This document shows positions 54,003 through 63,061 of a stretch of 64,000 nt of DNA, in pieces. The translations under genes and the position numbers were made by a program. The DNA lies in the NCBI RefSeq assembly GCF_000710345.2, contig NZ_JHEL01000015.1, positions 1,364,001 to 1,428,000 of the forward strand, written 5' to 3'. The first letter of the stretch is position 1; each line of letters starts with the position of its first letter. This DNA is from Curtobacterium sp. S6. GTDB lineage: Bacteria; Actinomycetota; Actinomycetes; Actinomycetales; Micrococcaceae. Under the pieces are notes generated by a model. The model was not told the DNA's origin, searched no databases, and saw nothing but the letters and a program-made list of their open reading frames with translations.

Positions 54003-55447
54003 GCGACCGTCCTTCCTAACGTGTGGCGGAGCGCGCCGTCGAGCTCCGGGAATCGAAAAACGTATCCGGCATCGGTTAAGACGCGCGGCACCATGGCCGC
54101 CGAGCTCAACGCGAGCTCTTCCGTGGCCTGGCGGCCCAACAGAAGCCGGGGAGCCTGACGAGGCGTGGGCAGGCGGCTGGGCCGGTGCACGACCTCGCCC
54201 AGCGACCGGGCAAAGTCTCGCTGGCGCACGGGGTTCGGGGCCGCGGCGTTGACGGGTCCGGACAGTCGCGGAGATATCGCCGCAAGGGCATATATCTGGG
54301 CCATGTCGTCGACCGAAATCCACGGTTGCCACTGGTTCCCACCGCCCAGGGGGCCGCCGGCGCCGCCAAAATACAGGGGCAGTTGCGCCGCGAGGAGCCC
54401 ACCGGCGGCGCTCAGGACCAGGCCGGTTCGCACGGTCACGACGCGCGTGCCAAACTCCTCCGCGCGCAACGCCGCCTTTTCCCACTCGAAGCACAGGCCG
54501 GCCAAGAAATCCTCACCGGGGGCCGAATCCTCGTCGACCTCGCCGGCGTCGTGGCCGTAGTAGCCGCTGGCGGATGCGTTGATCAGGGCGCCCGGGCCAC
54601 CGCGGTCGGCCGCCTCGCGCATCGCCTCGACGATGGTCTCGGTCGCGTTGAGCCGCGACTCGAGCAGGGCCCTGCGGTGCTTCGCGGTGAAGGCCCCAAA
54701 AATCGGTTCTCCGGCGAGGTTGATGACCGCGTCGATGCCGATGAGCTTGGCCGGGTCGAGCCGGTGTTGCGTGGGATCCCAGGCGATCCGTCCCGCCCCG
54801 AGCTCTCCGCTGTATCCGGTACGGCGCTCCAAGCGAAAGACCTGATGGCCGGCCCCGCGCAGGAGGGCCGTCAGTTGCGTCCCCACCAGGCCCGACGAAC
54901 CGGCCACCGCGATCTTCAAGGGCCCGGAGGGCGCCCCTGGAACCCGACGCAACGACGCGGCGAAATCCAGATCCGCGCGAGTTTGATCGGTCCGGTAGGC
55001 AAACACCCGGTCGAGCTCGGCCTCCAGGCGGTCCTCGCCCCGAAGGAAGCGGCCCCGCAGGGCCGAGGGCAGCTCATAGTCCACGGTGTCGGCGACCTCC
55101 GCGCCGTCGGTCCCGGCGTCGAGGAAGTCGTGGCGATGCTTCCAGGAGCGCAACGGCCCTCGAACCATGACGTCGGTGAAGCTCTCCCCCGGCCGGAAGT
55201 CCGTGTGCTCCGCCAGCCAGCGGGCCCCGGGCCGTACGGGAAGCGCGCCCGGCAGCAGGCCGTCCGCCCACTGCGGCCCCATACGCAGTTCGGTGCGGGA
55301 GCCCACCTCGAGCCCGTCGGACGGCCCGCTGATCACCCGCGTGGACCAGGGAGGGCTGAGCCGCACGACGGCGCCGGGTCGTGCGTACCAGCTCGCCACC
55401 TCGGACCGCGAGTGGTCCAGCAGGGCGCGGTGTCTGTACGTGGTCAT
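53999..55447 (-). CDS. TIGR01777 family epimerase with N-terminal SRPBCC domain
   Basis: Two-domain protein of 482 residues. Residues 1-150 are an SRPBCC/cyclase-like lipid-binding domain (LLDHSRSEVASWYARPGAVVRLSPPW). Residues about 172-482 are an atypical short-chain dehydrogenase of the SulA/YfcH (TIGR01777) type with IAVAGSSGLVGTQLTALLRGAGHQV, NLAGEPIF and the DUF1731 C-terminus (RVLTDAGYVFRFPELDGAL). The function is not established in the family. GGGAGG precedes ATG 55447, which overlaps the stop of the upstream glycosylase gene. Confidence 0.88.
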   Translation of the reverse strand: MTTYRHRALLDHSRSEVASWYARPGAVVRLSPPWSTRVISGPSDGLEVGSRTELRMGPQWADGLLPGALPVRPGARWLAEHTDFRPGESFTDVMVRGPLRSWKHRHDFLDAGTDGAEVADTVDYELPSALRGRFLRGEDRLEAELDRVFAYRTDQTRADLDFAASLRRVPGAPSGPLKIAVAGSSGLVGTQLTALLRGAGHQVFRLERRTGYSGELGAGRIAWDPTQHRLDPAKLIGIDAVINLAGEPIFGAFTAKHRRALLESRLNATETIVEAMREAADRGGPGALINASASGYYGHDAGEVDEDSAPGEDFLAGLCFEWEKAALRAEEFGTRVVTVRTGLVLSAAGGLLAAQLPLYFGGAGGPLGGGNQWQPWISVDDMAQIYALAAISPRLSGPVNAAAPNPVRQRDFARSLGEVVHRPSRLPTPRQAPRLLLGRQATEELALSSAAMVPRVLTDAGYVFRFPELDGALRHTLGRTVA

Positions 55448-55995
55448 AGATCCTCCCTGACCCTTTCCCACGGCGCGATCGGCCCGGGAACGGGGGTAAA
55501 CAGCGGATGGGTGAGCAAGCGGTTATTGCGTAGATCCGATTCGAGTCGGTCCACGAGCCCGGGCGAACGCAGGCGCAGCTTGAAAATGAGCAGTTCGGCC
55601 TCGTAACGAAGCTGACCGTCGGGCACGGGCAGAAGCGGAAGCCCGGCGGTGCCCGCCTCGGTGCCGGACACGGAGGCCGGGTCCGGCATCAGCACGGGCT
55701 CGGCGTCGGGACCGGGCTGCATCGCCTCGGCTTCACCGGCCAGCAAGGGTCCGCGAACGATGCGCTCGGCGTCGAACCGGTAGCCCCTCTCGGTCGATTC
55801 CCGATGCACCCCGCGCAGGTAAGCGGCTATCGCGTCGAGGGGACGCTCCGTCTCCGAGAACCGCGTCAATTGAGGATGCCTTCGGTATCCCAGCGTGGCA
55901 CCGGCCAAGACCTTTTGGGCGAGCAGCGCCTCGCGCCAGAGCGCCACGAGCCCCTTAGCGTCCAGGTAGGTCGGGTGCAAGGACCACAGTCTCAC
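55444..55995 (-). CDS. Pyrimidine dimer DNA glycosylase family protein
   Basis: Protein of 183 residues. The start MRLWSLHPTYLDAKGLVALWREALLAQKVL and GYRRHPQLTRF are diagnostic of the bacterial Pyr_excise (T4 endonuclease V-related) family, expected to cleave the glycosidic bond at UV-induced dimers. It is first in a three-gene overlapping unit (glycosylase, epimerase, RarD), each joined by ATGA. Activity is inferred from family membership. Confidence 0.8.
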   Translation of the reverse strand: MRLWSLHPTYLDAKGLVALWREALLAQKVLAGATLGYRRHPQLTRFSETERPLDAIAAYLRGVHRESTERGYRFDAERIVRGPLLAGEAEAMQPGPDAEPVLMPDPASVSGTEAGTAGLPLLPVPDGQLRYEAELLIFKLRLRSPGLVDRLESDLRNNRLLTHPLFTPVPGPIAPWERVREDL

Positions 55996-56094
55996 AGGCG
56001 TCCTCTCTTACTCCGTCAGATCCCGGATCGGCGTACCGAGTTGCGTGCTCCACACTACTCGTCCGCGCCACACCGGGCATCGCCTTGCCGCAGG

Positions 56095-57543
56095 TCAGGA
56101 GGCCGCCGGGACGCGGCCGCGGAACTCCTCCTCGATCATCTCGAGGGACTTGTCCTTGGTCTCGGGGACCTTGATCCGGACCCATGTCAGGGCGATGATC
56201 TGGAGGACCACGAAGATCCCGATGGTCGCGCCGAAGCCGATCGCCGCGGACAGCAACGGGAAGAACAGCGCGACCAGGAAATTCACGCTCCACTGAACGC
56301 CCGTGCTGACGCCCATCGCGATGCCGCGCACCGGCAGGGGGTAGATCTCGGACATGTACAACCAGGTCATGGTGCCGATCGCGCACTGCGAGATGCCCAC
56401 GAAGATCACGATCGAGGCCAGGACGATCCAGCGCTTGGCGGCGACGTCGTTGTCGATGAGCATCGAGGAGAGCGCGAGGATGGACAGCATCACGATGGTC
56501 CCCGTGAGCCCGACGCTGAGCATCATTTTCCGTCGGACGTGCGGGACGATCGCGAGGGCCACGCCCACGCCGATCACCCCGGCCAGGCCGATCAGCAGAT
56601 TCACGACGAAGGCCGTATTGCCCACGAAGCCCGCGTCGGTCAGGATCGTCACCCCGTAGTACTGCACCACGTTAATACCGGAGATCTGGTTGATGATCGC
56701 CATACCGATGCCGATGAACAGGATGCGGCGGATCCAGGTGGTACCGAAGATGTCCTTGAGGGTCCCGGAGGCCGCCTGCTCGTCGCGTTCGGCCATCGTG
56801 CGCACCTCATCCACCTCGGCCTGGGTGAAGGTGTGCTCGCGCACCTGTCGAAGCACCGAGAGCATCTCGTCGATGCGCCCGCCGCGGGCAAGCCAGCGCG
56901 GGGACTCGGGGACGGCGATCATGCCGGCCCACAAGACGATCGCGGGGATGATGCAGATTGCGAGCATCCACCGCCAGGTTCCGGCCTGATCGGAGCCGGC
57001 CACTCCCGCGATTCCCGCGTTGAAGCCGAAGGCCAGAAGCTGCCCCAGGACCACCATGAACTCGTTCTGCGAGATCACGCGCCCCCTGAGATGGGTCGGG
57101 GCGAGTTCGGCCAGGTACACCGGGACGGTCACCGAGGCGCCGCCGACCGCGAGGCCCAGGACGATGCGGAAGAGCGAGAGCACCCACCAGGTGGGCGACA
57201 GCACGGAGCCGACCGCGGCCACCGTGAAGAGCATCGCGACGATGAGAACGGTCCGGTGTCGGCCGTAGCGATCCGAGAACCGGCCACCGAAGATCGCGCC
57301 AAAGATCGCACCAAATTGGAGGGCCGAGGTCACGAAGCCCTCGTACTTGGTGGGCATGTCGAAGTCGACGGCCATCGAGGGCAACGCGCCGTTGATGACG
57401 CCCGTGTCGTAGCCGAAGAGGAGCCCCCCGATGGTCAGGACGAAGGCGGCGACCCTCATCTTCCCGGTCAGCTTGGTCTCCTGGATCGGTTGCGGCGTGG
57501 TTTCCGTAAAGTGATGCGGCAGCGGCTTGGGCGTGCGGGGCAC
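56095..57543 (-). CDS. Sugar porter family MFS transporter (IolT/XylE-like)
   Basis: Sugar or polyol proton symporter of about 482 residues, 12 helices. Sugar-porter signatures: GRFSDRYGRHRTVLIVAM, VYLAELAPTHLRGR, PESPRWLARGGR, NQISGINVVQYYG and PETKDKSLEMIEEEF. I take GTG 57543 as start because a full AAGAGGAGG site lies nine bases upstream; GTG 57582 is the outer alternative. A perfect palindrome follows upstream. With gntR and iolB 1.5 kb away, myo-inositol is a good candidate substrate. Confidence 0.87.
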   Translation of the reverse strand: MPRTPKPLPHHFTETTPQPIQETKLTGKMRVAAFVLTIGGLLFGYDTGVINGALPSMAVDFDMPTKYEGFVTSALQFGAIFGAIFGGRFSDRYGRHRTVLIVAMLFTVAAVGSVLSPTWWVLSLFRIVLGLAVGGASVTVPVYLAELAPTHLRGRVISQNEFMVVLGQLLAFGFNAGIAGVAGSDQAGTWRWMLAICIIPAIVLWAGMIAVPESPRWLARGGRIDEMLSVLRQVREHTFTQAEVDEVRTMAERDEQAASGTLKDIFGTTWIRRILFIGIGMAIINQISGINVVQYYGVTILTDAGFVGNTAFVVNLLIGLAGVIGVGVALAIVPHVRRKMMLSVGLTGTIVMLSILALSSMLIDNDVAAKRWIVLASIVIFVGISQCAIGTMTWLYMSEIYPLPVRGIAMGVSTGVQWSVNFLVALFFPLLSAAIGFGATIGIFVVLQIIALTWVRIKVPETKDKSLEMIEEEFRGRVPAAS

Positions 57544-57579
57544 GATGACGGCCCTCCTCTTCTGTGGTGCGAGATGTGT

Positions 57580-57604
57580 CACTACATACCTTCACAATGT
57601 AGTG
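57580..57604. promoter_or_regulatory. Palindromic operator upstream of the sugar porter gene
   Basis: CACTACAT (57580-57587) and ATGTAGTG (57597-57604) form a perfect inverted repeat with a nine-base spacer, just upstream of the porter start. Size and symmetry suit a dimeric repressor such as a GntR or LacI protein. Confidence 0.6.
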
Positions 57605-57729
57605 GCCGAACCGCATCCTCGGGGCCCCATGTGACGCGCGCCCCTCGCGAGAACCCGGCGGCCGCGATTCTGGGTGCACCCGGGCCCGGGAACCACGCGG
57701 AGCATCCGCGCGCACCGATCCCTTAAATA

Positions 57730-57767
57730 TTGACAGAGATTGACGACGTGGCTAATAGACGTTGTCA
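57730..57767 (+). promoter_or_regulatory. Promoter and operator of the RES toxin-antitoxin pair
   Basis: TTGACA (57730-57735), 17-base spacer, TAATAG (57753-57758): a near-consensus promoter. An inverted repeat TGACGACGT (57741-57749) / ACGTTGTCA (57759-57767) straddles the -10 box, the expected site for autorepression by the antitoxin. Confidence 0.7.
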
Positions 57768-57819
57768 CCCATTGACGGTTTTCGTATGCTGGAGGCACCG
57801 CTCAAGGAAGGATGGAACC

Positions 57820-58350
57820 ATGGCCGCCACAACCCGGGAGGACATGCTCGAACTCTTCGACAAGTTCACCCACGAACTCGAAGATTCAGGGCAACTGGTC
57901 GCCGCCTCCACCGAAGACATCCGCCGCGTGGTCCACTCCGCCACCGAGGCCGCACGCACCAGCTTGCGACTCAGCCACCGCGTCGGAACTTTCTATACCA
58001 CCGCCCGGGTTCGCGATCTGCTGGGCATCAGCCGCCAAGCACTCAACGCCCGCGTCGAGCGTGACTCCCTGCTCCGGGTCAGGACCGCGGACGGAACCTA
58101 CCTGTTCCCCGCTTTCCAATTCACCGAGCCCCAGGGTCCGAGCGCGTTGTTCCGACGGATCATCAAGACCCTGCTGGGTGCGGGCATAGACCCGTGGACG
58201 GTGACCTATTGGCTGACCGCATCCTCTCCGGCTACCGGCCACAGTGCAACACCTCTGGAGATCATTGACTCCGGGACCACGACGGAACGGTCGCGGCTCA
58301 TCGCGGAAGCCGACGATCAGGCCGCTCGGTGGCGGGATCACACGCGGTGA
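57820..58350 (+). CDS. RES-system antitoxin (HTH, Xre/MbcA-like)
   Basis: Protein of 176 residues that should bind and neutralise the RES toxin and repress its own promoter. A helix-turn-helix-like segment is visible at about 55-90 (VGTFYTTARVRDLLGISRQALNARVERDSLL). The C-terminal third (ALFRRIIKTLLGAGIDPWTVTYWLTAS) is the toxin-binding type seen in Xre/MbcA/ParS antitoxins. The ATG at 57820 follows AAGGAAGGA. Its stop overlaps the toxin start (GTGA). Confidence 0.82.
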   Translation: MAATTREDMLELFDKFTHELEDSGQLVAASTEDIRRVVHSATEAARTSLRLSHRVGTFYTTARVRDLLGISRQALNARVERDSLLRVRTADGTYLFPAFQFTEPQGPSALFRRIIKTLLGAGIDPWTVTYWLTASSPATGHSATPLEIIDSGTTTERSRLIAEADDQAARWRDHTR

Positions 58351-58976
58351 ACCGTCACCTCAGCACCCTGAAACCACCAGGGGCCCCTGAGCTATACGTC
58401 GACTTCCCGGCCCGGAAGATCACGGCTGCCACGACGTGGTGGCGAGTCCACCGCTCTCACCACAGCCCGTGGTGGTTCTCGTCGACCCCTGGACGCTTCA
58501 ACCTCCATGCCCCTCACGGGACACTCAATCTCGCCCAAAGCCCGTCCACGGCCGCCCGAGAAGCACTAGGCCCCCGATTGGTCGGATCCCGGGCCATACC
58601 GGCCGTCGACGTCGCGGACATGAGGGTCACCCCGCTGGCCCTCAATCCGGCGGTCGTCGCTGACCTCACGGCCCAAACCGCACCACAATTCGGAATCGTC
58701 CTGGCCGATATCACCGCGCCGATGCACGATGCCTATAAACTCACCCGAGCCTGGGCTGAAGCTTTCCGCCAAGCCGGTTTCGGCGGCTTGACGTCCAGAT
58801 CCAGGTTCGCCGCAGGCTCTCACAATGCCTGCCTCTACCTGTTCGGTCCGGCCGGCGAACACCCCGTCGGGGACACTCCCGAGGCCGCGCGCGAGCTCAC
58901 GAGAATCCTCACCGAAGAGCTGGGGCTGGCCGTGGACCCGCTACCCAAAGACCGTGACCTGAACATCGACCCCTGA
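58347..58976 (+). CDS. RES domain toxin (NAD+ phosphorylase/glycohydrolase type)
   Basis: Protein of 209 residues with the Arg-Glu-Ser constellation of RES toxins: Arg33 in TTWWRVHRS, GRFN at 49-52, Glu72 in STAAREALG, and serines at 150-152 in GGLTSRSRF. RES toxins such as MbcT deplete NAD+ and stop growth. GTG start coupled to the antitoxin stop. The position after its own antitoxin and promoter marks a complete type II pair. Confidence 0.85.
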   Translation: MNRHLSTLKPPGAPELYVDFPARKITAATTWWRVHRSHHSPWWFSSTPGRFNLHAPHGTLNLAQSPSTAAREALGPRLVGSRAIPAVDVADMRVTPLALNPAVVADLTAQTAPQFGIVLADITAPMHDAYKLTRAWAEAFRQAGFGGLTSRSRFAAGSHNACLYLFGPAGEHPVGDTPEAARELTRILTEELGLAVDPLPKDRDLNIDP

Positions 58977-59037
58977 CCACGCGCCGAGGAGCGGCCTCTC
59001 GACACGTGGCGGGCGCCACATGTTACGGTTAACTCAT

Positions 59038-59059
59038 ATTGTCCTTACAAAGAGACAAT
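59038..59059. promoter_or_regulatory. Inverted repeat upstream of the GntR gene
   Basis: ATTGTC (59038-59043) and GACAAT (59054-59059) with a ten-base spacer, 28 bases before the start codon. A candidate autoregulatory operator. Confidence 0.45.
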
Positions 59060-59087
59060 CTCTCAGTAACCACCGTTGGAGAACCCC

Positions 59088-59825
59088 ATGGCCACATCCC
59101 TCAACGTCACGATCGACCGATCATCCCCGGTCCCCCTGTATCACCAGCTTGTGCACGGCATCGAAACGGCGATCTCGGAAGGCGACCTCCCGCCCGGGAC
59201 CATGCTCGACAACGAGCTGTCCCTGGCCAAGGATCTCCACCTGTCCCGTCCCACGGTGCGCAAGGCCATGGACGAGCTCGTGCGTTCCGGGTTGCTGGTG
59301 CGCAAGCGCGGCGTCGGGACCCAGGTGGTTGCCTCGGAGGTCCGCCGTTCGGTGGGGCTGACCTCGCTGTACGAGGACCTCAGCCAGGACCGGGCCCAAC
59401 CCACCACCGAGGTGCTGGATTTCGAGCAGTCCCCCGCCCCCGAGGACGTCGCCGAGCGGCTCAAGGTCGCGCCCGGTACCACGGTCTATCACTTCCGACG
59501 AGTCCGCAGCCGCAACGGCACCCCGCTGGCGGTCATGGAGAACTGGGTCCCCCTGGACATCGCCGACCTGAGCCGCGAGGCCCTCGAAGAGCACGGGCTC
59601 TACACGATCCTGCGTCAGCAGGGCATCAACTTCCGGCTCGCCCAGCAGAAAATCGGCGCGGCCGTCGCGACGAACGATCAGGCCAAGCTGCTGCACACCA
59701 CTCCCGGATCCGCCTTGGTCACGATGTCCCGCACCGCGACCGACGACGTCGGGCGCCGCGCCGAGACCGGTCGGCACGTCTACCGCGCCGATTCCTACTC
59801 TTTCGAAGTCACCCTCTCCGCCTAA
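59088..59825 (+). CDS. GntR/HutC family regulator with UTRA domain (probable inositol regulator)
   Basis: Transcription factor of 245 residues. The N-terminal winged helix (about 12-75) contains LYHQLVHGIETAISEGDLPPG and LSRPTVRKAMDELVRSGLLVRKRGVGTQV. The UTRA effector domain (about 95-240) contains GTTVYHFRRVRSRNGTPLAVMENWVP. It sits 59 bases upstream of iolB on the same strand, so an inositol-derived effector is likely. ATG 59088 is chosen with GGAG six bases upstream; a TTG at 59076 is open. Confidence 0.87.
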   Translation: MATSLNVTIDRSSPVPLYHQLVHGIETAISEGDLPPGTMLDNELSLAKDLHLSRPTVRKAMDELVRSGLLVRKRGVGTQVVASEVRRSVGLTSLYEDLSQDRAQPTTEVLDFEQSPAPEDVAERLKVAPGTTVYHFRRVRSRNGTPLAVMENWVPLDIADLSREALEEHGLYTILRQQGINFRLAQQKIGAAVATNDQAKLLHTTPGSALVTMSRTATDDVGRRAETGRHVYRADSYSFEVTLSA

Positions 59826-59884
59826 GCGGAGCGGGCCGAACCCCGCAACCCCCGATACACGGCATCACGAAAGGACATGCGAAC

Positions 59885-60775
59885 ATGACGAATTGGGTAT
59901 ACCCCGCCGGAAGCGCCAGCGACGGTCCGTGGGATCTCTCCCTGGGCGCCTACGACTCCGCGACCACGGTCGACGGGTGGGAACACACCGGCCTGAAGAC
60001 CGCGACGCTGTCCGACCGTCCGCTCACGCTGGACGCCGTGGCCGAAGAACGCATCATCATCCCGCTGTCCGGGGACGTGACCGCCGTGGTCGACGGCCAG
60101 ACCTACCGCCTCTCGGGACGCGAGTCCGTCTTCGCCGGACCCACCGACGTGCTCTACACGGGGGTCGAGAAGGCGGTCGAGATCTCCGGCGACGCGGGAG
60201 TCCGGTTGGCCGTGGCCTCCGCCCCCGCCCGCGAGTCCTACCCGACCCGCCTGATCACCAAGCAGGAGGCGCCCCTCGAACTCCGCGGAGCGGGCAATTG
60301 CTCCCGCGAAGTCCGCAATTTCGGCACGCCCGCCGCGCTCGAGGCGGATCGGTTCATCGTCTGCGAGGTGCTCACCCCCGCCGGAAACTGGTCCTCCTAC
60401 CCGCCGCATAAGCACGACGAAGAGAAGGAAGGCCAGGAAACCCGGCTCGAGGAGATCTACTACTTCGAAACGCGCGTCACGCCGGACGCCCCGGCCGAAG
60501 CCACCGACGCCATCGGGTACCAGCGTGTCTACGCCTCCGACGAGCGCCCGATCGACGTCAACACCGAGGTCCGCACGGGCGACGTCGTGCTGGTCCCCTA
60601 CGGCTGGCACGGTCCGGCCATGGCCCCTCCCGGCTACGACATGTACTACCTCAATGTCATGGCCGGCCCGGGTCCCGTCCGGAGCTGGCTCATCAGCGAC
60701 GACCCGCATCACGGGTGGGTTCGCCAGCAGTGGGACGCTCAGGAGATCGACGCGCGCCTGCCGTTTGGCCGCTGA
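59885..60775 (+). CDS. iolB: 5-deoxy-glucuronate isomerase
   Basis: IolB converts 5-deoxy-D-glucuronate to 2-deoxy-5-keto-gluconate in myo-inositol catabolism; 296 residues, bicupin. The family motifs are intact: NFGTPAALEADRFIVCEVLTPAGNWSSYPPHKHD with metal-binding histidines, EEIYYFE, and VPYGWHGPAMAPPGYDMYYLNVMAGP. It follows the GntR regulator. No other iol catabolic gene is present in the window apart from the candidate transporter at 56095. Confidence 0.93.
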   Translation: MTNWVYPAGSASDGPWDLSLGAYDSATTVDGWEHTGLKTATLSDRPLTLDAVAEERIIIPLSGDVTAVVDGQTYRLSGRESVFAGPTDVLYTGVEKAVEISGDAGVRLAVASAPARESYPTRLITKQEAPLELRGAGNCSREVRNFGTPAALEADRFIVCEVLTPAGNWSSYPPHKHDEEKEGQETRLEEIYYFETRVTPDAPAEATDAIGYQRVYASDERPIDVNTEVRTGDVVLVPYGWHGPAMAPPGYDMYYLNVMAGPGPVRSWLISDDPHHGWVRQQWDAQEIDARLPFGR

Positions 60776-60778
60776 TCC

Positions 60779-61546
60779 TTGGCATTCTCCGAACTGAGCT
60801 GGCTCGCCTGGACGGGATTGGCGGTTGCTGCGGCCCTGGTGGGCTTCTCCAAAACGGCCCTGCCCGGGATCAACACGCTCTCGGTCGCCCTCTTCGCCGC
60901 GATCCTGCCCGCCAAGCCGTCCACCGGCGCGCTGTTGATTTTGCTGATGGTCGGGGACGCCTTCGCCCTGTGGACCTACCGCCGTAGCGCGCACTGGCCC
61001 ACCCTCATCCGGATGATCCCGGCCGTTCTGGTGGGCCTGGCCGTCGGGGGCCTGTTTCTGGCCTTCGCCGGCGACGGCGTGGTGCGTCGCGTCATCGGCA
61101 TCCTGTTGCTCATGCTCATGGGCCTGACCCTGTGGCAGCGCCGCCGGCGCGCCACCGCCCCCGGTCCCTCCGAACGACCTCACCACGAGCAGGCCTCGCG
61201 GTTCGCGACCGCGGGCTACGGGTCCCTCGGCGGGTTCACGACCATGGTCGCGAATGCCGGCGGGCCGGTCATGTCGATGTACTTCCTGGCCGCCCGGTTC
61301 CCGGTGCACGCATTTCTGGGGACGGCCGCCTGGTTCTTCGCGACGATGAACGTCATCAAGCTCCCGGTGTCCATCGGCCTGGGGCTCGTGACACCACCAT
61401 CGCTGCTCGTGGACGCGGTGCTCGTCCCGGCCGTGGTCGCCGGCGCCTTCGCGGGCCGGTGGGCGGCCCGCCGCATCCGGCAGAGCGTCTTCGACGTCGC
61501 CGTGATCGTCGTGACGGTGCTCGGCGCCCTCTACCTGCTGATCTGA
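60779..61546 (+). CDS. TauE/SafE family membrane exporter
   Basis: Membrane protein of 255 residues with about seven to eight helices. It shows the TauE/SafE pattern: ALVGFSKTALPGINTLSVALFAAILPAKPSTGALL in the first repeat and GGFTTMVANAGGPVMSMYFLAARFPVHAFLGTAAWFF in the second. Family members move sulfonates, sulfite or related anions. The TTG start at 60779 is three bases after the iolB stop, with no good ribosome site, so translation may be coupled. The link with inositol use is unclear. Confidence 0.83.
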   Translation: MAFSELSWLAWTGLAVAAALVGFSKTALPGINTLSVALFAAILPAKPSTGALLILLMVGDAFALWTYRRSAHWPTLIRMIPAVLVGLAVGGLFLAFAGDGVVRRVIGILLLMLMGLTLWQRRRRATAPGPSERPHHEQASRFATAGYGSLGGFTTMVANAGGPVMSMYFLAARFPVHAFLGTAAWFFATMNVIKLPVSIGLGLVTPPSLLVDAVLVPAVVAGAFAGRWAARRIRQSVFDVAVIVVTVLGALYLLI

Positions 61547-61575
61547 CGCCCGGAAGCTCCGAGCGTCAGATCAGC
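61537..61575. terminator. Bidirectional terminator between TauE/SafE and AzgA-type genes
   Basis: A 13-bp perfect stem (GCTGATCTGACGC at 61537-61549 with 61563-61575) and a nested CGGA/TCCG pair in the loop, between convergent genes; it overlaps the last codons of the rightward gene. Confidence 0.85.
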
Positions 61576-61597
61576 GGTCAGGCGGCGGGGACAACCC

Positions 61598-63061
61598 TCA
61601 GGCGCCGAGGGCCGAGGTGATCGCGTCGCGGGTGAAATAGAGCAGGAATCCGGCGGAGACCACCCACATCAACCAGTGCACCTGGCGGCCCCGACCCGTG
61701 AGCACGTGGATCACGGCCCAGGAGATGAACCCGACGCCGATGCCGTTGGCGATCGAATAGGTCAGGGGCATCGAGACGATCGTCAGGAACACCGGCAAGG
61801 AAACGCGGAAGTCCTTCATCTCGATCTCCTGGATCTGCACGACCATCATGGAACCCACGACCACCAGCGCGGCGGCCCCGGCCTCCATGGGGATCACCTC
61901 GATCAACGGGGTGAAGAACATCGAGACCAGGAACAGCACCCCGGTCACGCACGCGGCCAGGCCGGTGCGGGCCCCCTCGGCGACGCCGGCGGCCGAGTCC
62001 ACGAACACGGTGTTCGACGAGGCCGAAGCGCCACCGCCGGCGACGGCGCCGATGCCCTCGACGATGAACGCCTGCCGAATTCGGGGGAAGGTCCCGTCCG
62101 CCTTGGCGAGCCCGGCGTTCCCGGCGAGCCCCGTCATGGTTCCCATGGCGTCGAAGAAGTTGGTGAACAGCAAGGTGAACACCAGCATGATCACCGACAG
62201 CGCGCCGATCCGCTCGAAGGAACCGAAGAGGTCGAACGCGCCCACGAGCCCGAAGTCCGGCATGGCCACCACGTGGCTCGGAAGTTCGGGGGCACTCAGG
62301 TTCCATCCCTGGGGATCGGGGTTTTTGGGGTCGCCCACGGTCCCGAGGTGCGCGAAGGCCTGCACGATGATCGAGACCACGGTCGCGACGATCATGCCGA
62401 TCAGGATTCCGCCGGGAACCCTGCGGGTCACGAGCACACCGATCAGCAACAGCGCGAAGATGAAGATCACGGTGGGCAACGCGGTGATCGAACCGCCCTG
62501 GCCCAGCTGGACCGGCGGACCATCCGGGGTCCTGGTGACGAATCCCGAGTTCACGAATCCGATGAACGCGATGAACAAGCCGATGCCCACGGTGATGGCC
62601 GTTTTGAGTTGGGCCGGCACCGCGTGGAAGATCGCGGTTCGGATGCCGGTGGCCCCGAGAAACACGATGATGATGCCGTTGATGATGACCAGCCCCATCG
62701 CTTCGGGCCAGGAAACGTCCTGCACCACCGACACCGCGAGGAAGCTGTTCATCCCCAGGCCGGCGGCCAGCGCAAACGGAAGGCGGGCGACGACGCCGAA
62801 GAGCACCGTCACGCCTCCGGCCACGAGCCCCGTCACGGCGGTCAGCTGGGCGAAGTTAAGACTATTCCCATCGACGTCTTGGGCCGCGCCGAGGATCAGC
62901 GGGTTCAGGACCACGATGTAGGCCATGGCCACGAACGCGACGAGCCCACCGCGGAGTTCTTGTTTGATCGTGGAGCCGCGGGAGGTGATCTCGAAGAAGC
63001 GGTCCAGCGCGGAGCGACGCCTCGTCGGCCGCTCTTCGTCGGTCATCTGGTCTACAGCCAT
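61598..63061 (-). CDS. AzgA-type purine permease (guanine/hypoxanthine)
   Basis: Nucleobase carrier of 487 residues, about 12-14 helices. The opening FFEITSRGSTIKQELRGGLVAFVAMAYIVVLNP and ALAAGLGMNSFLA are characteristic of the AzgA/GhxP group, as is FFDAMGTMTGLAGNAGL. The likely substrates are guanine and hypoxanthine. GAGG precedes ATG 63061. It lies downstream of the guanine deaminase gene on the same strand, so uptake and first step of use are linked. Confidence 0.9.
   Translation of the reverse strand: MAVDQMTDEERPTRRRSALDRFFEITSRGSTIKQELRGGLVAFVAMAYIVVLNPLILGAAQDVDGNSLNFAQLTAVTGLVAGGVTVLFGVVARLPFALAAGLGMNSFLAVSVVQDVSWPEAMGLVIINGIIIVFLGATGIRTAIFHAVPAQLKTAITVGIGLFIAFIGFVNSGFVTRTPDGPPVQLGQGGSITALPTVIFIFALLLIGVLVTRRVPGGILIGMIVATVVSIIVQAFAHLGTVGDPKNPDPQGWNLSAPELPSHVVAMPDFGLVGAFDLFGSFERIGALSVIMLVFTLLFTNFFDAMGTMTGLAGNAGLAKADGTFPRIRQAFIVEGIGAVAGGGASASSNTVFVDSAAGVAEGARTGLAACVTGVLFLVSMFFTPLIEVIPMEAGAAALVVVGSMMVVQIQEIEMKDFRVSLPVFLTIVSMPLTYSIANGIGVGFISWAVIHVLTGRGRQVHWLMWVVSAGFLLYFTRDAITSALGA

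Noticed and set aside
55804-57726. 640-residue plus-strand open frame
   Set aside because: Shadow of the sugar porter and glycosylase genes; low-complexity His/Asp/Arg content and no recognisable domain.
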